A DNA stretch of 64,000 nucleotides from Rhizopus arrhizus (lineage: Eukaryota; Mucoromycota; Mucoromycetes; Mucorales; Rhizopodaceae), in assembly GCA_024220505.1 (NCBI GenBank), contig JAKZZE010000024.1, positions 620,001-684,000 of the forward strand, given 5' to 3'. Below are positions 10,211-22,918 of the stretch, piece by piece (position 1 is the stretch's first letter; each line of letters begins with the position of its first letter). The notes beneath the pieces are model-generated. The model saw only the letters and a list, made by a program, of their open reading frames with translations. It made no database searches and was not told the origin of the DNA. The position numbers were made by a program, and so were the translations under genes.

Positions 10211-12142
10211 ATGAACAATAATAAAAAGAAGGAAGTGCGTTCAAAATATTTCCCTATAGATTCCTATTTTAAATCATCCAAGCCTAAACTACAAAATCAA
10301 AATGAGCAACATTTAGCAACCAGCTTACAAAAGACGGAATCTTGTCCAATATGCAACACAGTGATATACATAGAGTCTGTATCCATGGAGGTTCATATCA
10401 ATACTTGCTTGGACGCACAGGAGCTTTCACCCCCATCCTTGCCCTCTCTAATCCCTGACACAAGCGAGCCTTCTTCGCTGTCCTCTACTTCTTCAACTAC
10501 AATTGACATAGCAGAGTTCTCTTTTTTATCTTATTCTTCTTTGACGACAGATACAGAAAAGACTTCTTCAGGTGTAGCTACAAGCGAGAAGGATAAAGAA
10601 AATAAAAACGATGAAGAGTTAAAAAGAGTGCTTCCTTCATCCTGGAAATCCTTATTTTCATGTAATACGCCTATCAAAAAAGATATATTGGCACCAAAGA
10701 ACACAAATAGTTTTAAAGCAAAAGCATTAAACAAATCCAAGCAAGGAAAAGTAAAGACTTGCCCATTCTATAAGCGCGTCAAAGGTAAAAAGGAAAAAAG
10801 AAAAGAAATTAAAATTAACTTTAATACTAGACACACAATTTGTTGTAGACGCGTTTAATTATGGAGATATACCTGGTTGTGACGGATACTTTTTAAGTCA
10901 CTTTCATACAGATCATTACGGAGGTTTAAGATCCAATTGGTCTCACGGCCCCATTTATTGTTCCCAAGTGACAGCCAATTTGATCAAGCAAGAACTTAAG
11001 GTCGATCCTCGATTTATTCATCCTCTTCCCATGGACGAATTATACCCTATTCCCCAATCAAACGTCAAAGTAGCCCTGATCGATGCCAATCATTGTCCGG
11101 GTTCAGTATTATTTTTATTCGTTGTTGAAAAGGCTGACAAGACAGTCGTACGACATTTGCATACTGGGGATTTCAGAGCTGCACCACGTATGTGCTTACA
11201 TCCTCTTGTGCGTCAACCAGATAACCCTTCTATTCAATGCTTATATCTAGATACTACTTATTTGAATCCTCAATATGCCTTCCCGGCTCAAGAAGAGTGT
11301 ATACAGGCTGTTTGTGACACAATTGAGAAAGAAATATTAAAGGATAAAAAGAAGAATACGTTAAATGGATGGTTAGCGCAAACAGGAACAAATGCTTTCA
11401 ACATGCTTATGCAGCCTAAGCCAAAGAAGCAGACATTGATTGTTGTAGGCACTTATACAGTTGGAAAAGAGAGAGTATTTTTCAGTAAGTATCATGACAA
11501 TAATTTCTTTTCTTAATCTAAACTTCGTAAAGATGTTGCAAAAATGTTGAATACCAAAATATATGCACCAAAAAAAAAATTGAGGATTTTATCATGTCTA
11601 GAAGATAAAGAATTACAGTCTATGATTACTGAAAATCCCACAGAAGCTCAAGTTCACGTTGTATCTCTCCGAGATATTAGAGCTGATGTAAGAATTATGG
11701 CACTTTTTTTTTTTTTATTTTACTAAAAGGAAGGTGTATCACACAGATCATGGCTAATTATTTATGGGATCTGAGAGAGCATTTTGAATCACTGATTGCA
11801 TTCAAGCCCACAGGTTGGACTTATAAATCAACAAATACAGAAGCTACAGAAATGAAACACGCGTCATTATCATACGTTATTACTCCTCCCTCTGATCGAA
11901 GCTTGAACTTAATACCTTTTTATGATTCAAGGAACATAAAGATATATGGAGTGCCTTACTCAGAACACTCAAGTTATAGAGAATTAGCTTCCTTCATTGC
12001 GAGTTTAGACATTAAAGAAATTATACCCACTGTAAATACAACACAAAAAGATAAGCAACTTCATATCATGAATAGATGGCAGCAAGATAAATTAGCAAAG
12101 AGAGTAGAAGTGGTTGCCTTTTCAAATGAAAATTATTGGTAG
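10211..12142 (+). CDS. PSO2: DNA cross-link repair nuclease SNM1/PSO2
   Basis: Four exons (10211-10784, 10831-11484, 11533-11687, 11747-12142) give 592 residues. A UBZ-type zinc finger lies at residues 45-66 (C45, C48, H62, C66). It is followed by a Ser/Thr-rich linker, then a metallo-beta-lactamase fold with HFHTDH at 215-220, DANHCPGS and TGDFR, and the beta-CASP part ending in YSEHSSY and PTVN. SNM1/PSO2 proteins are 5' exonucleases acting in the nucleus on DNA interstrand cross-links; the UBZ finger binds ubiquitinated partners such as PCNA in animal relatives. The 3' splice site of the last intron was chosen as 11746 because an earlier AG (11729) breaks the frame. All metal-binding residues I can check are present. 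Confidence 0.92.
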
Positions 12143-13339
12143 GCATGTATTCAGCTATATCTGATGCATTTTGTGTCATTGCCAAAAAATAAAACTAAAG
12201 CAAATCACATCAAATCTACCTTAAATGTATAACAAGTTGCTCAAAGCATTTAAGTTTAAAGAATCACATCTTTTTCAAACAATGCGCTTTTCAGCTGAAC
12301 CAAGGATGTAGTACAGTATTGTTGACACATATTGATAACGCTGGTGGTTTTATTAAAAGATGTTAAAAGTAATTGATAGTAGTCAGGAAAAAGTTGAAAG
12401 CAATCCAAAGAAAAGTGACAATTCACTGTTATTGTACTTGATTTTATTGATCCGAGTTAAGCATTGTAAGCTCTAACGGCTATTTTCCGTAGCTAAGCAT
12501 CTTTGAAAAAACATATGCGTTTAGACATTTAGTCAACCATCGAAGAAAACAAGAAAGGAATACTTGAAAAGAATGTGGTGTTCGGTGAGGCAATTTGTCC
12601 AGAAGGAAAGACAGAGGATCGAATATTATTTCAGGTAATTGTAGTTGACGGTGCATATTAAGACAATGGATAGAATGGGACTAAGTATCTGTGAAAGATG
12701 GAAGGGGAATAGTCTGGATGCACCTCCAGGCAGCCATCCGAGGCGCCAACACAGACAGAGACTTTGTTTTATTCTGTCCATTGGTAGCCACAAGATAGGA
12801 TCCAAAGAAATAACTGGGCGACATTGGGAAAGGAGTGTAGAGATACGGGAGGAGTGATTTTGACAGAGATTGTCTTGTCGAAAATGTAACTGGCTCTTTT
12901 TTAGAGTTTGCTTGTCTAGGTATTCAAAATGGGATGAGCGTTTTTTCCATAAAGGTGATTTTGAGAGTGCATACAAATGTGAATGACAATTAGAATAACA
13001 GATATCGCACAATAAGTGAGAAAGAAGAGCATCACCTGGAAGCGTGAAGGATCGAAGAGGGATTTGAGATTGAAGTATGTAGGCACGTTCTTGCACGGAA
13101 GGTAGCTTCGTAAAGTGGTGCATCATCTTGGTAGAGGAATGAGAAGAGCCCCCAAAGATACGGCGTATATATGTGATCTGTGCATCTTCAAATTTGTTTG
13201 TAAGAATTGACGTAATTTTGGTAATTGTAAGTCTATATTCTAGTTGGGCTCGGATTATTTGTGTGTAAAAACAAACGGCAAGAAATGGGCTAAAACATTT
13301 GGAATGAATATCTATTGCCGATAGCTAATTCTTACTGAC

Positions 13340-14155
13340 AGGTGCCTTATTTGTAGGGAAGACGAAGTTGTAAACATGGTTATTAATGCAGCTACTGGTA
13401 AGATTATATTTCAACACTGACAGAATTTTGGAAGTTCATAAATGCTCTTACATTAGATGGTCACGTTAATGGTTCTTTATATTATGTTTCTTCAAATGAG
13501 TTTTCTGACGGAAGAAAATCAGAGATTCTCTACATTCCCAAAACACACAAGCCAACAGAAACTGTCTTGCCAATGCCTGTTGAAATCCAACAAATCGTTG
13601 ATATTTCTTTCATAAAAAGGATTAATCGGTACTGTTTGAACGTTTACGATGCATACAAAATATTTCCAAAGGTCATCATCTTTGCGACCAAGGGATTTTC
13701 AAGTAAAGCGCTTATGAATGAATTCACAATAGAAGAAGGTTATCCTTATTTTACAGCACACGGACAATTCTGGGCACATTCAATTCAAATCAACAGCTTG
13801 GACTCAATCTCATCTTATAACTGAAGAATCCACTATGAAACCTATCGTGGCATTAAGTTATTTTTATGCAGTCAACAAAAAAGTATCATGATTTTGGATG
13901 AGGGTGAAGATGAGGAGCTCAGAAAAACTTACAAAATTACCTATTGATTTTTTTTGAAGTATGCTACAATTGAAAATAGCTTGGCTGATTTGGCAAATGA
14001 TGTTCTTGACAAAACAAATAAACAATTCGAAAAAATTATGAACTGTGCTCATGGAAATTCAGAAAGTTCAGTAAAAAAAAATAAGAACTTATGCCAAAAA
14101 TGTATTAGAATTTACTGAGAAACGTCGAAAACTTTTTTTTGAAAGAAACAAGACG
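13340..14155 (+). pseudogene. Degenerate gene inside the old LINE, possibly a PD-(D/E)XK-like nuclease family
   Basis: This stretch interrupts the old LINE and is unrelated to it. A frame around 13430-13824 reads FSDGRKSEILYIPK, then PVEIQQIVDISFIKRINRYC and PKVIIFATKGFSS. The conserved reading continues after a frameshift (MKPIVALSYFYAVNKKS... ILDEGEDEELRKTY) to about 14000, then decays with stops. The spacing of an acidic residue before a beta strand and the later E-x-Q strand recalls PD-(D/E)XK nuclease-type proteins; this assignment is tentative. It looks like one member of a dispersed repeat-associated family, now dead through frameshifts. Confidence 0.4.
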
Positions 14156-14486
14156 CTAGGTTCAGCATTTGGCTTGATCGGCGATGAGGACTACATCATC
14201 GGCATATAGAAGACAGGTCATAAAAGGAGCAAGTTGAATTGGAGATAGGTTTTCTTCTAAAAATTATGGTAACTGTAGTTTCGGAAGATCATTGATATAT
14301 ATAGAGTACAGAAATGGTGAAAAACTGGACCCTTTAAGAACACCAGTAACTGGTAGAAATCTAGTCGAGGTGGCATTGTTTAGTACGACTTCTATTTGAA
14401 ACTCATCGAACAAGTTTCATAATAAGCATATGGGCGGCGCAGGTGATTTGTTTTCTAGGTTTTTCCATATGTAGCGGCGATCTACT

Positions 14487-14500
14487 GTATCATATGCGGA
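14487..14500. repeat. Target-site duplication of the nested LINE (left)
   Basis: GTATCATATGCGGA is repeated exactly at 15001-15014. Removing the 500 bp between them plus one copy rejoins the older LINE sequence in register. Confidence 0.9.
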
Positions 14501-15000
14501 CCCTGTATTTACCATCCCAACGATCTGTTCACTCGCTCACACTCCATCCGCTGCTTACATATGCATCGTCGTTTACAGATGCCACTTACAGAACCGGATC
14601 CCCTCTCTTTCCTACTCAATAAGCTCCCAGCTAAAAAACAACAATATGGTATTGCATCTCGCCGACCAGATCCTCATCGATTCTCTGCTTGGAAAATTCG
14701 TTGGCCTAATATTTGTCAAATTCTTTTTGAGCTCGATTACCTGCATCATGGCAAGATCCCCCCAATAACCCTCCCTCTTGGTACCAAGTTCATTAACTGG
14801 ATTTGCAAGGACTAATCTAGTATTTATAATTATGTCTTCTTTGTCCACTTCCCTTCCCTTCCTTTTTCCCTTTTTGACTATCAAAAAGGTTTTTCGTTCA
14901 TTTAACCATTTTTTTGATCTAACCCGGGCAATGCAATCCTAAAAGTGATTATGTGCTCACATGGGGTTTTAATTTTTATAAATAAAAATAATCTTTAATC
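14501..15000 (+). mobile_element. Nested 5'-truncated LINE insertion (500 bp)
   Basis: This is the last 105 codons of a LINE ORF2 (open from the left border to a TAA at 14813-14815) plus its 3' UTR ending in ...CTTTAATC. The peptide closely follows the C-terminus of the 5909-8525 element (CIYHPNDLFTRSHSIRCLHM; RWPNICQILFELDYLHHGK). The insertion lies opposite in orientation to the old LINE it hit and carries a perfect 14-bp target-site duplication. The 3' UTR shares the hairpin at 14869-14889. Confidence 0.92.
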
Positions 15001-15014
15001 GTATCATATGCGGA
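15001..15014. repeat. Target-site duplication of the nested LINE (right)
   Basis: This is the exact partner of 14487-14500. The old LINE's RT sequence resumes here on the minus strand. Confidence 0.9.
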
Positions 15015-15330
15015 TTTGATATCTAAGAAGGCAAGGACTATGGTGCTACAATAGTGGCGGCGAAGGATTGCGCAGATCTCAGCTAGATATAAGGCTTGAT
15101 ACAGTGAGCCCCTGTTATTGCGAAAACCACCCTAAGCTAAAACCAAGGAAGGGCTACGGTCAGCAAGAAACTAATGTAAACAATATTCGAACAACTTGCG
15201 GAAGATCGAGGTGAGGCTAATTGGTCTATGGTTGCCAGGTTTTCTTGAATCATCTTTTTTAAAGATTGGGATTACTTGGGCTATTCTCCAATCGGTAAGT
15301 GTATATGACCATTTCTATCTTTTGCATCAT

Positions 15331-17441
15331 TTTTTCTTCTACTTTTGCTCAAATGTTTTTCCTGCTTCTGCGCTAGATCTATTTTTACTTTTGCATTATT
15401 TTTTCTATTTTATTTGCATGTATTTTTTTTTCTCAAAGTATAACAAATGATGAACACATCTTTCATCTAAAGTATATATGCTATAAAAATTAATGAATGC
15501 ATGAAAAGCATGATAAATATGTCTATCTGAATTATGAGCAAAAGAAGTAGTTGCAATCATGTTAGTAATAAAAGAAAGAGTTGCAAGCAAGATATATTTC
15601 GTTTGAGCATGAGAACAGCCCGGTTATTTGACACAGAAGAAGCTGAATTGAATTCGTTCAGAAATGCGGCATGCACCGAAATGAATGTCAAAATAAAATG
15701 TGGTTGCAATGCTTAGGCAATCTTTAAAGTTGCCAGGTTTGAAAGTATATTTGATACAATAGATACCTTTTATTCTCACCATTAAGTTACAATGTTACCA
15801 TCTCCTCAGTAGAGAAGTTTTGATAAACAAATAAAAATTTGTTTTTTTCTCACTCTTGGTCATTATTACTTCCACAGTACATTTGCTGTCGACACAGACA
15901 TTATAATGTGAACGATAAGCCAAGTTTCTAAAATAAAAAAAATAGAAGCCATTCATCTTGTCTCTATTAATAAAATATATATTATAGGCTCACAAAAATA
16001 GCAAATTAGGTTTGCTCAAGGTTTAGTCTAGCTGCTTACAAAATAACTGGCTTTGTCAAAATTATCTCTTCTAGATACATCCTTTATCTGGATTTAGTTG
16101 CAACCCAAAACACAATCAAGCTCTATAAACAGTGCTTACAAGTTCACTACTCAATAATAATCAAAATAAGCTGACGTCGTCATATTATAACAGCTCAAAA
16201 AATCTGAGAGAGTCTAATTAAAATTTGACTTAATTCTTTGCAATGTTTATTTACAACCCAACTTTTGCTATCGATAACATTGAAAAAGTCAATAATTATG
16301 AAGGTTCAGTGTGATCGCAACCATCACGGATAAATTTAAATTCAGCTTATTTTGTGCTGATGGCCATGCTTATTTTTAATGAAATTTACCTCTCTCATAA
16401 GATAATAAGAAACGGATACAAAGGAAAACTTGATAAAAACACATACTCACACACACATGCACACAATAAAAACCACATAATCAAAGGATCCCAGAGAGCC
16501 AGTATCCATGTCTCTTGCCGCTCAAAAACTACAAGTAAAGACATGTATTTTAATACAAAATGGAAGCACTAGTGTATTGATTAATTTTTGCTCCTTATTA
16601 TAAAGATGTTTACCTTGGCATATAAATTAACTTCAAATTCGAAATAACGGGAATAGATACTACGTAGATATTCAGAGAACTACTATATATTCATGATACC
16701 ATAGTATTAACCGCATACGAAGCGATTGTGATAGCGCCTAAGGTATGCTTTCTACAGCTATGGAACCTTAAGACTTGAATAACATATTTTCTGCCTTGAA
16801 TCAGTCTTTAAATCAAAGTTTAGCATGATACTTCAAGACATCGACTGTGATTGACAACAGAATTTTATAATTATTTGAGTTCCTTTCTCTCAAAACATTT
16901 GTATGCATATATAAACCTTATTATTTTTCCTCAGTCGAACCCAACAATGCGACTGATGTACTACAGAGAGGCCATTCAGAAATGGATAATAAAATTAAGA
17001 ATAAAAACAAATATGGTGCAATCCAGATGATACTAGAGGATGGATTAAAATATACATTTTATAATCTCATTTGCAAGCAACGGTTTAATAAAGATACGTA
17101 ATATCCAGCGATAGCCCAGCTTTTATGTCATCTATAACTCTTTAAAAGTAAATATAATGACATTTAAACAAACAATGCAAGTAATCCTTTAACAACATGT
17201 TTCGCAAGACAAGTGTAGTTGAGCTGCCAGCAGTATGTTATGTCATAGATTTGCCGCTTTCTCACGAAGATGCACACAAAATTGGGCTGATATTTTTCTG
17301 TACAATTCAAATCCGCCGATATTGTTTGTGTGTACGATAGTAACAAAAAAGGAAACAAAATAAAATTCAGTTTTCCCCTCTTTTTTGTTATTATTTTCTT
17401 TTTATTTTTATTGTCCTTTTTTTATTTTTAAACAAAAAAAA
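15331..17441. other. Intergenic, no gene recognised
   Basis: About 2.1 kb of AT-rich DNA between the LINE relics and the bHLH gene. A short CA-rich run (16441-16464) and T-rich stretches before the bHLH start are the only notable features. No open frame shows a recognisable domain on either strand. Confidence 0.45.
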
Positions 17442-18398
17442 ATGTATTCACCTACACAACAAGATTTTAACCTTGAAAATGATCATTTCTCATCAAGTGG
17501 GATGATAGGTACGCCACATACAACAGTTGGAGCTGTTCCTGTGGTTAGAAATAGTCGGTTATTTAACCCATCTTATCAACTTCATCAACGTCAAAATTCA
17601 TTTGGCACAGTGGCTTCTATTGCCATGAGCCCTCCTAATCGTGCGGGTGGTTTACCTTATGATAATAATAACTCTCAAAACTGGTTTGGTACAAGTCTTG
17701 ATTCAAATACTTCTTCATTTGGTCAATCACCCATTTTTACTGGTATTGTATCCCCCTCAGCTTCTACTGGCCATCTGGATAATTATACCACTAATGATGA
17801 TGAAGAAGTAAGTCAAAAAAAGTAAGTATTTATTTTTAAAAAATAAGGAGATGAACCAAAAAAAGCTTACACATTTATATAAGCCTTCAAGAAATATTTG
17901 AAAAGAGACGTCGGAGAAGAGAAAGTCATAATGCAGTTGAGAGAAGAAGAAGAGATAATATAAATGATCGCATACAAGGTAAAAAGCAAGAAAGTAAAGA
18001 ATTAAAATAAGGTATTAAAGCAACTATTAGAACTATGTACTTTATTACCTGAGAGACTAATAGAATCAGCACCGACAAGTTCAAATGTGATGTCAGTAAC
18101 TAATGGTCAAGCCAATACAAATGGAAGAGCGATAAATAAAGGGACTATCCTGAAATTATCTGTGGACCATATCAAGGAGCTGCGTGAAGAAGTGGCACAG
18201 TATCAAGAAAGGATAAGAGAATTAGAACAAATGATCGAAGCAGCAAAAAGAGGAGAAATGGTAAAAGATGAAAACACGAAACAACAAGCCTGCTCATTTA
18301 ATAACAATTCAACAAACGAAAGATCTCACCAACGTATGGGTTCACTACAATTTAATCAACAGTTTAACAATTTACAAATTGGATCAAATCATCAATAG
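17442..18398 (+). CDS. bHLH-leucine-zipper transcription factor
   Basis: Three exons (17442-17821, 17884-17978, 18031-18398) encode 280 residues. The N-terminal 126 residues are Ser/Asn/Gln-rich and probably disordered. A basic region follows (ESHNAVERRRRDNINDRI) with His142, Glu146 and Arg150, the triad that reads CACGTG E-boxes. Helix 1 ends in QELCTLLPE, the loop carries a ~15-residue insert, and helix 2 is NKGTILKLSVDHIKEL, continuing into a short coiled coil. This arrangement resembles the USF/MITF-TFE group and fungal E-box regulators. The target genes are unknown. The second intron lies in the codon for Glu159; its 3' site at 18030 was chosen because only this restores the helix frame. 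AATAAA-like sequence follows at 18459. Confidence 0.88.
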
Positions 18399-19534
18399 CA
18401 AAAAAGAAAAGAAAGAGAAAAAAAAAATGTTATTTTTTTTCTGTATATTTTTTTTTTATGAATAAATGTTTTTATTTAATACGTTTTCTCCTTTTTTATA
18501 GTTACGTTTCACTTTACGCATTACTCCTGCATCTAAATAAGGAAAGAAAAAGAAGATTTCTATATGAATATAATTCAAAGAAGGTTCTCTTGTATAATAT
18601 GTATTATTACCATACAGCTCCTTGAGATATTATACTTTGATTACTATTAAAATCTCTTTTTTATATGAGCATTAAAAATAGCATTTTCCATTGAATACAA
18701 TATAATGTGATGTAGAAGGATGTTTTCAGGATTTTTCTTACATGTGTGCACTTAGAAATTGCACATGGGGTTTTTACACAATATTACCTAGCACTATTAT
18801 CTTTCCTTTATGTTTACTTCTATTTACATTCCAGAGCTTTGTGGATTAATCCTTAAGTGTTTAATACGTGTTTCTTATGTTTATTCCTTTTTTCTCTTTA
18901 AAATTTATATTGTCTTTTTCTTTCTAATAGAAATATCTTGGTATTTTTCAGTAAGTATCGACTTTTATGAATAAAACTATGAAAAGTGTGGTGTCATACC
19001 ATATCATTTGTACTTTGCTAGGAATTTTATATTCTTTGTTGCCCTGTATCATAATATAATGATTTTATTTCTGTCGTTACCCCTTAGTTAGTTCTCGTGA
19101 GGATAAATTGTTACAAAGGTGTATATAAGAAGAACTTAATAAATAGTTAAAACAGTATTTTTCAAATCGAGCAATTTGAATAAAAGATTTACACCTAAAC
19201 CATTATTCAAGCGCTTGCGACCGAGACATCCATTAATTATATGAAATGGGTTTTCAGTTTTTGACATGTTTTTTTAGATCGATTTACAATAATAAGAAAA
19301 AAAGAAATGTTTTGATGGCTAAATAACTTTATATTTCTTATCGAACTCTGTTTCAGAAAAAAATGCAAAGTTTCCTGATTCCCCTATTTTTAACAAATAA
19401 CGTCACAATCATGATCTTTAAGCTGACCTAAAACAGGATGTTATTTTTTTTAAATCCCAGGTCGAGAGGCTGGGGGTCCCACCTACAATTGATCATTCCA
19501 GTTTTTTACATAAAAAAAACTTTTTGCTTTACAC
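18399..19534. other. Intergenic; 3' region of bHLH gene and upstream region of PPR gene
   Basis: About 1.1 kb between two genes in the same orientation. I see poly-purine and T-rich tracts and a polyadenylation-like AATAAA near 18460, but no further gene. Confidence 0.45.
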
Positions 19535-22500
19535 ATGGTCCGTTTGCAATGTCGACAGCTGCATTCAGGTGTGAGACAATGCATTGGTCACCACCTTTTA
19601 CAACAGCCAAAATCGGCTTCATTGACTCACAGTTGTCAAACAAGATCAGCAGCTCATTTAACAACAGGAACCAAAAAAGGTAATAGACCGAAGAAGAAAA
19701 AGATACACTTTTAATAACATACTTGAATATTAGGGGAGTCTTTAGAGATTATTCAAAGCTACTTATCTGAAATCGATCATTCCTTTCTTCAACAGCAGAA
19801 AACAGCCTCTAAAAAGAAGATCCCCATTCACATTACTTCAAAAATCAATAGTCAAGTTGACTCGCCGATTCTTTTATCGATTCACTCCTATCTTTCCTTG
19901 GGAGATACAACTAAAGCCTGGAAATTATTTGATAAGTCCACACTACCACTTTCTCAACATTCAATCCCTCGATCCACGGCACAATTATTGTTAGAATCAC
20001 TCTATTCAGATGTACATACCCATCATTCTCGACTAGCACTTAATTTCAGAAAACTTGAAAGTCTATATACTTCGAGACTAGAGACGCTCGTGGGGCTTGT
20101 CAAAGAAAAGCATTTTTGGGACACACGCGAATTTTGTATGCTAATCGAATTATGTGGCAAATTGAATCAAGTTAGGAGAGCTGAATCCATGTTTCGAAAC
20201 CTACCTCAGCACTGCCAAGACGGTCCATCACTTGATGCTTACAATGAATTACTTGCTGTCTATGTACGTCGCTTTCGGTGGGAAAGCGATGGGGTGAAAA
20301 AACGCTATTTTTCGAAAATGGAGACACTTGTGCAAGAAATGTCTCGGAAAGGTTTGCCACCCAACACAACATCGTACAACTTGCTGCTGGCCGCCAAGAT
20401 AAAATTACAGGATTTACAGGGTGCAGAGAAGATTTGTTTAAAAATGTTAACACCTAATAGAACAACTTACAATATTTTGTTGAATGGATTTTTAAAGGGA
20501 TGCAGAACATTGGCTGATAAACATATTGCCAATGTGTGGATGGAGAGATTGATTGCTTCTGGGATTACTCCCAACATGAGAACCTTCAAAAGTATAATTG
20601 ATGGTCTGTCAGAGCAGGTGAATTATCATGCACGAATGAACGAAACAGAGGATATGAAGGCTATTGTTCAGTCTATTTCTGATTTACACAAGACAACGGT
20701 TCAGCTAGGACACAAGCTGGATACGGAAATGGTGAATACTTTACTTAAGTGCTATACTGCCGCCAACGATATAGACAATATAGAAGAGATCATGGGAATG
20801 CTGGCACTTCCCGAAAAAAAGACTGGTTGTGGGAACTGTGGATGTGGCAAGAATACTGCAGCAGTTCAAACTGACGACGATATCTCACAAATAAAAATTT
20901 CACCAGATACATACACATTCAATATTCTGATAAAATACTATTTATCAAACGCAAATACAGATCAAGCATTTCAGATGTATGATACTATGGTCTCCATGAA
21001 ACTTGATCCTGATACAGTCACCTATGGTAGTTTCATCCTGTATTATGCTAGCCGAGGAGAAATCGAAGAAAGTTTGAAATATTTTGACGTAATGCAAAAG
21101 AAGGGAATTCCAACCAACAACTACATTTACAACATATTGTTAGCATCTTCAATCAAATACAGTGAGCATGCACATCTAATTACCCCTCACTTGAATTCCA
21201 TGCTTGCTGCAGGTGCTACTCTAGATACCGTCTCACAGAACACATTACTCTCAAAGCAAGCAGCTCATAGCAGAGAAAGCTTAGATACCAGTTTTGAGAG
21301 CTTTTTAGATTCGCTCGATCAACATTTTTATACTGCAAACGATAACGGGATGAACCCAGCCCCAACCACACGAACTTATAATACACTCTTGCAAGCAAGT
21401 GGTCGATTTTATAAAGCGAACCACGAAAAATACAATATGACACTAGATTCAATCATAAAAAGCTTAGACACTTCAAACATTCGACCCGATATTATGACAT
21501 TTGCTCTTGGAGTTCGCAATGCCTCTTATCAGGGTAACATGGTCAAGGCAGAATCGATATACAAATCCATGATAGATGCTGGCATTAAACCTAACACATT
21601 TATCTTTTCACACTTAATTTACGGTTACACTCTTACTGGAAAGCTAGATAAAGCACAAGACATTCTAAAAAGCATGTCCTTGCCACCTTATAACATGATA
21701 CCTAACGCCATTAACTACGCACCACTCATCAAGGCCTATGTGGAATCAGCTGAATATCAAAAGGCACATAGTCTATTCAGAGAAATGTTGGACAAAAATA
21801 TAACTGCAGATCTCGTCATTTACACTATCCTCGCCGAGGCATTTCTAAAGTATCCGTCACGAGATAGAGGGAAGAGGGCGATTGAATTATTAGAAAGTAT
21901 TGAGAAAGCCGGTATACCAATGGACGCTGCTTCTCTGACACTTTTGGCAAACGCCTATGGCACGGATGCTGCGTCGAAAATGGAGTCAGCCGAACGGTAT
22001 CTAGGACAAGAATCTGACCTGCCGAAAAGACTAGAGGGTCATACAGCCAAGCTTAATAGTATCTATAATGAATTGAAGGAAAGAAAATGGCTTGACTCAC
22101 ATGCTGTGTTTGTTCTACTGTCGGCTCATGTGCGCATGAAGAATCTTGGTGCAGCTTGGACGCTGTGGAATGATTGTCTGCCTCAAAAACTCCTTCATCG
22201 TCCTCACTATGATACTCTGATCACTGGGTTATCTGCTGATAAGACTTGGTACCCACTAGCCAAGATGACCTTCAAGGATATGATACGCGAGGAACGGTTA
22301 CGACCGGTTGCTTACACGTTTGATACGATGATTTGGTCAGCTCATGCTATGGATGACTGTGAAACCGTTGAGGAATTGTGGTATTCGCCCTTCCGAAGAG
22401 ATTCACAATCAGACAAGCCATTTGTTTTGCTCGTGCGAACCTATTACGCAGTTTTGGATACAATGTTAAAGAACAACAAAATAGATGCTGCAAAGAATGT

Positions 22501-22609
22501 TTTTGAAGAATATCAAACAGTATCAAACTCTCCTGACTCTTCTATTTTTTGGAATAACAAAATTGTTCACTTAGCTTCCCGGCTAGGGTTCAAGAAAGAG
22601 ACTGTTTAG
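19535..22609 (+). CDS. Pentatricopeptide-repeat protein, probably mitochondrial
   Basis: Two exons (19535-19679, 19734-22609) give 1006 residues. The first 48 residues contain no Asp or Glu and are rich in Arg, Ser, Thr, His and Gln, as in a mitochondrial targeting peptide. The rest is made of ~35-residue PPR helix pairs, recognisable from repeats such as TYNILLNGFLKG, TFNILIKYYL, TYGSFILYYASRG and TYNTLLQASG. A small Cys cluster (CGNCGCGK) sits in a loop near residue 370. PPR proteins bind single-stranded RNA and act in processing, stability or translation of organellar transcripts; the RNA target is unknown. The upstream exon was added because the main frame has no ATG at its beginning and the splice restores a continuous reading. 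Confidence 0.88.
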
Positions 22610-22918
22610 TAAAAAAAAAAAAAAAAATTAAAGTGTATTTCTAATAAATGTGTATAATTGTAATCATTACTACGATCATTTTGCCTGCTTTTTATTTTGA
22701 TATGGAACAAAGTTCTGCTGTGTACACATATTTCGTGAAATTAGAATTATGATGTCAAAATCAATCTTTCAGATATATTTATAGAATGGCAATTAATAAA
22801 AATAGAGGAATTGTTAATCATCAAAAGCTTCAAAAAATGTTTCAAATATACATGCATTTATAGTGTAGTCTAAAAATGATTAATGAAAAAGTACAATAGT
22901 CAAGAATAGTAAAGAAAA

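Larger units (their letters stand above)
12540..15330 (-). mobile_element. Old, broken LINE copy with later insertions
   Basis: Degenerate pieces of a LINE polymerase lie in order on the minus strand: post-RT and C-terminal region (about 12540-13320), RT palm with LLYADDVVLIA (14155-14486), and upstream RT fingers (15015-15330). They resemble the element at 5909-8525 but carry stops and frameshifts. The copy is split by a degenerate foreign gene (about 13340-14155) and by a second LINE insertion (14501-15000). The outer borders are approximate and no target-site duplication was found. Confidence 0.8.

Noticed and set aside
11688..11746. The earlier acceptor at 11729 for the last PSO2 intron
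   Set aside because: It would put the conserved SNM1 C-terminus out of frame. The acceptor at 11746 keeps it in frame.
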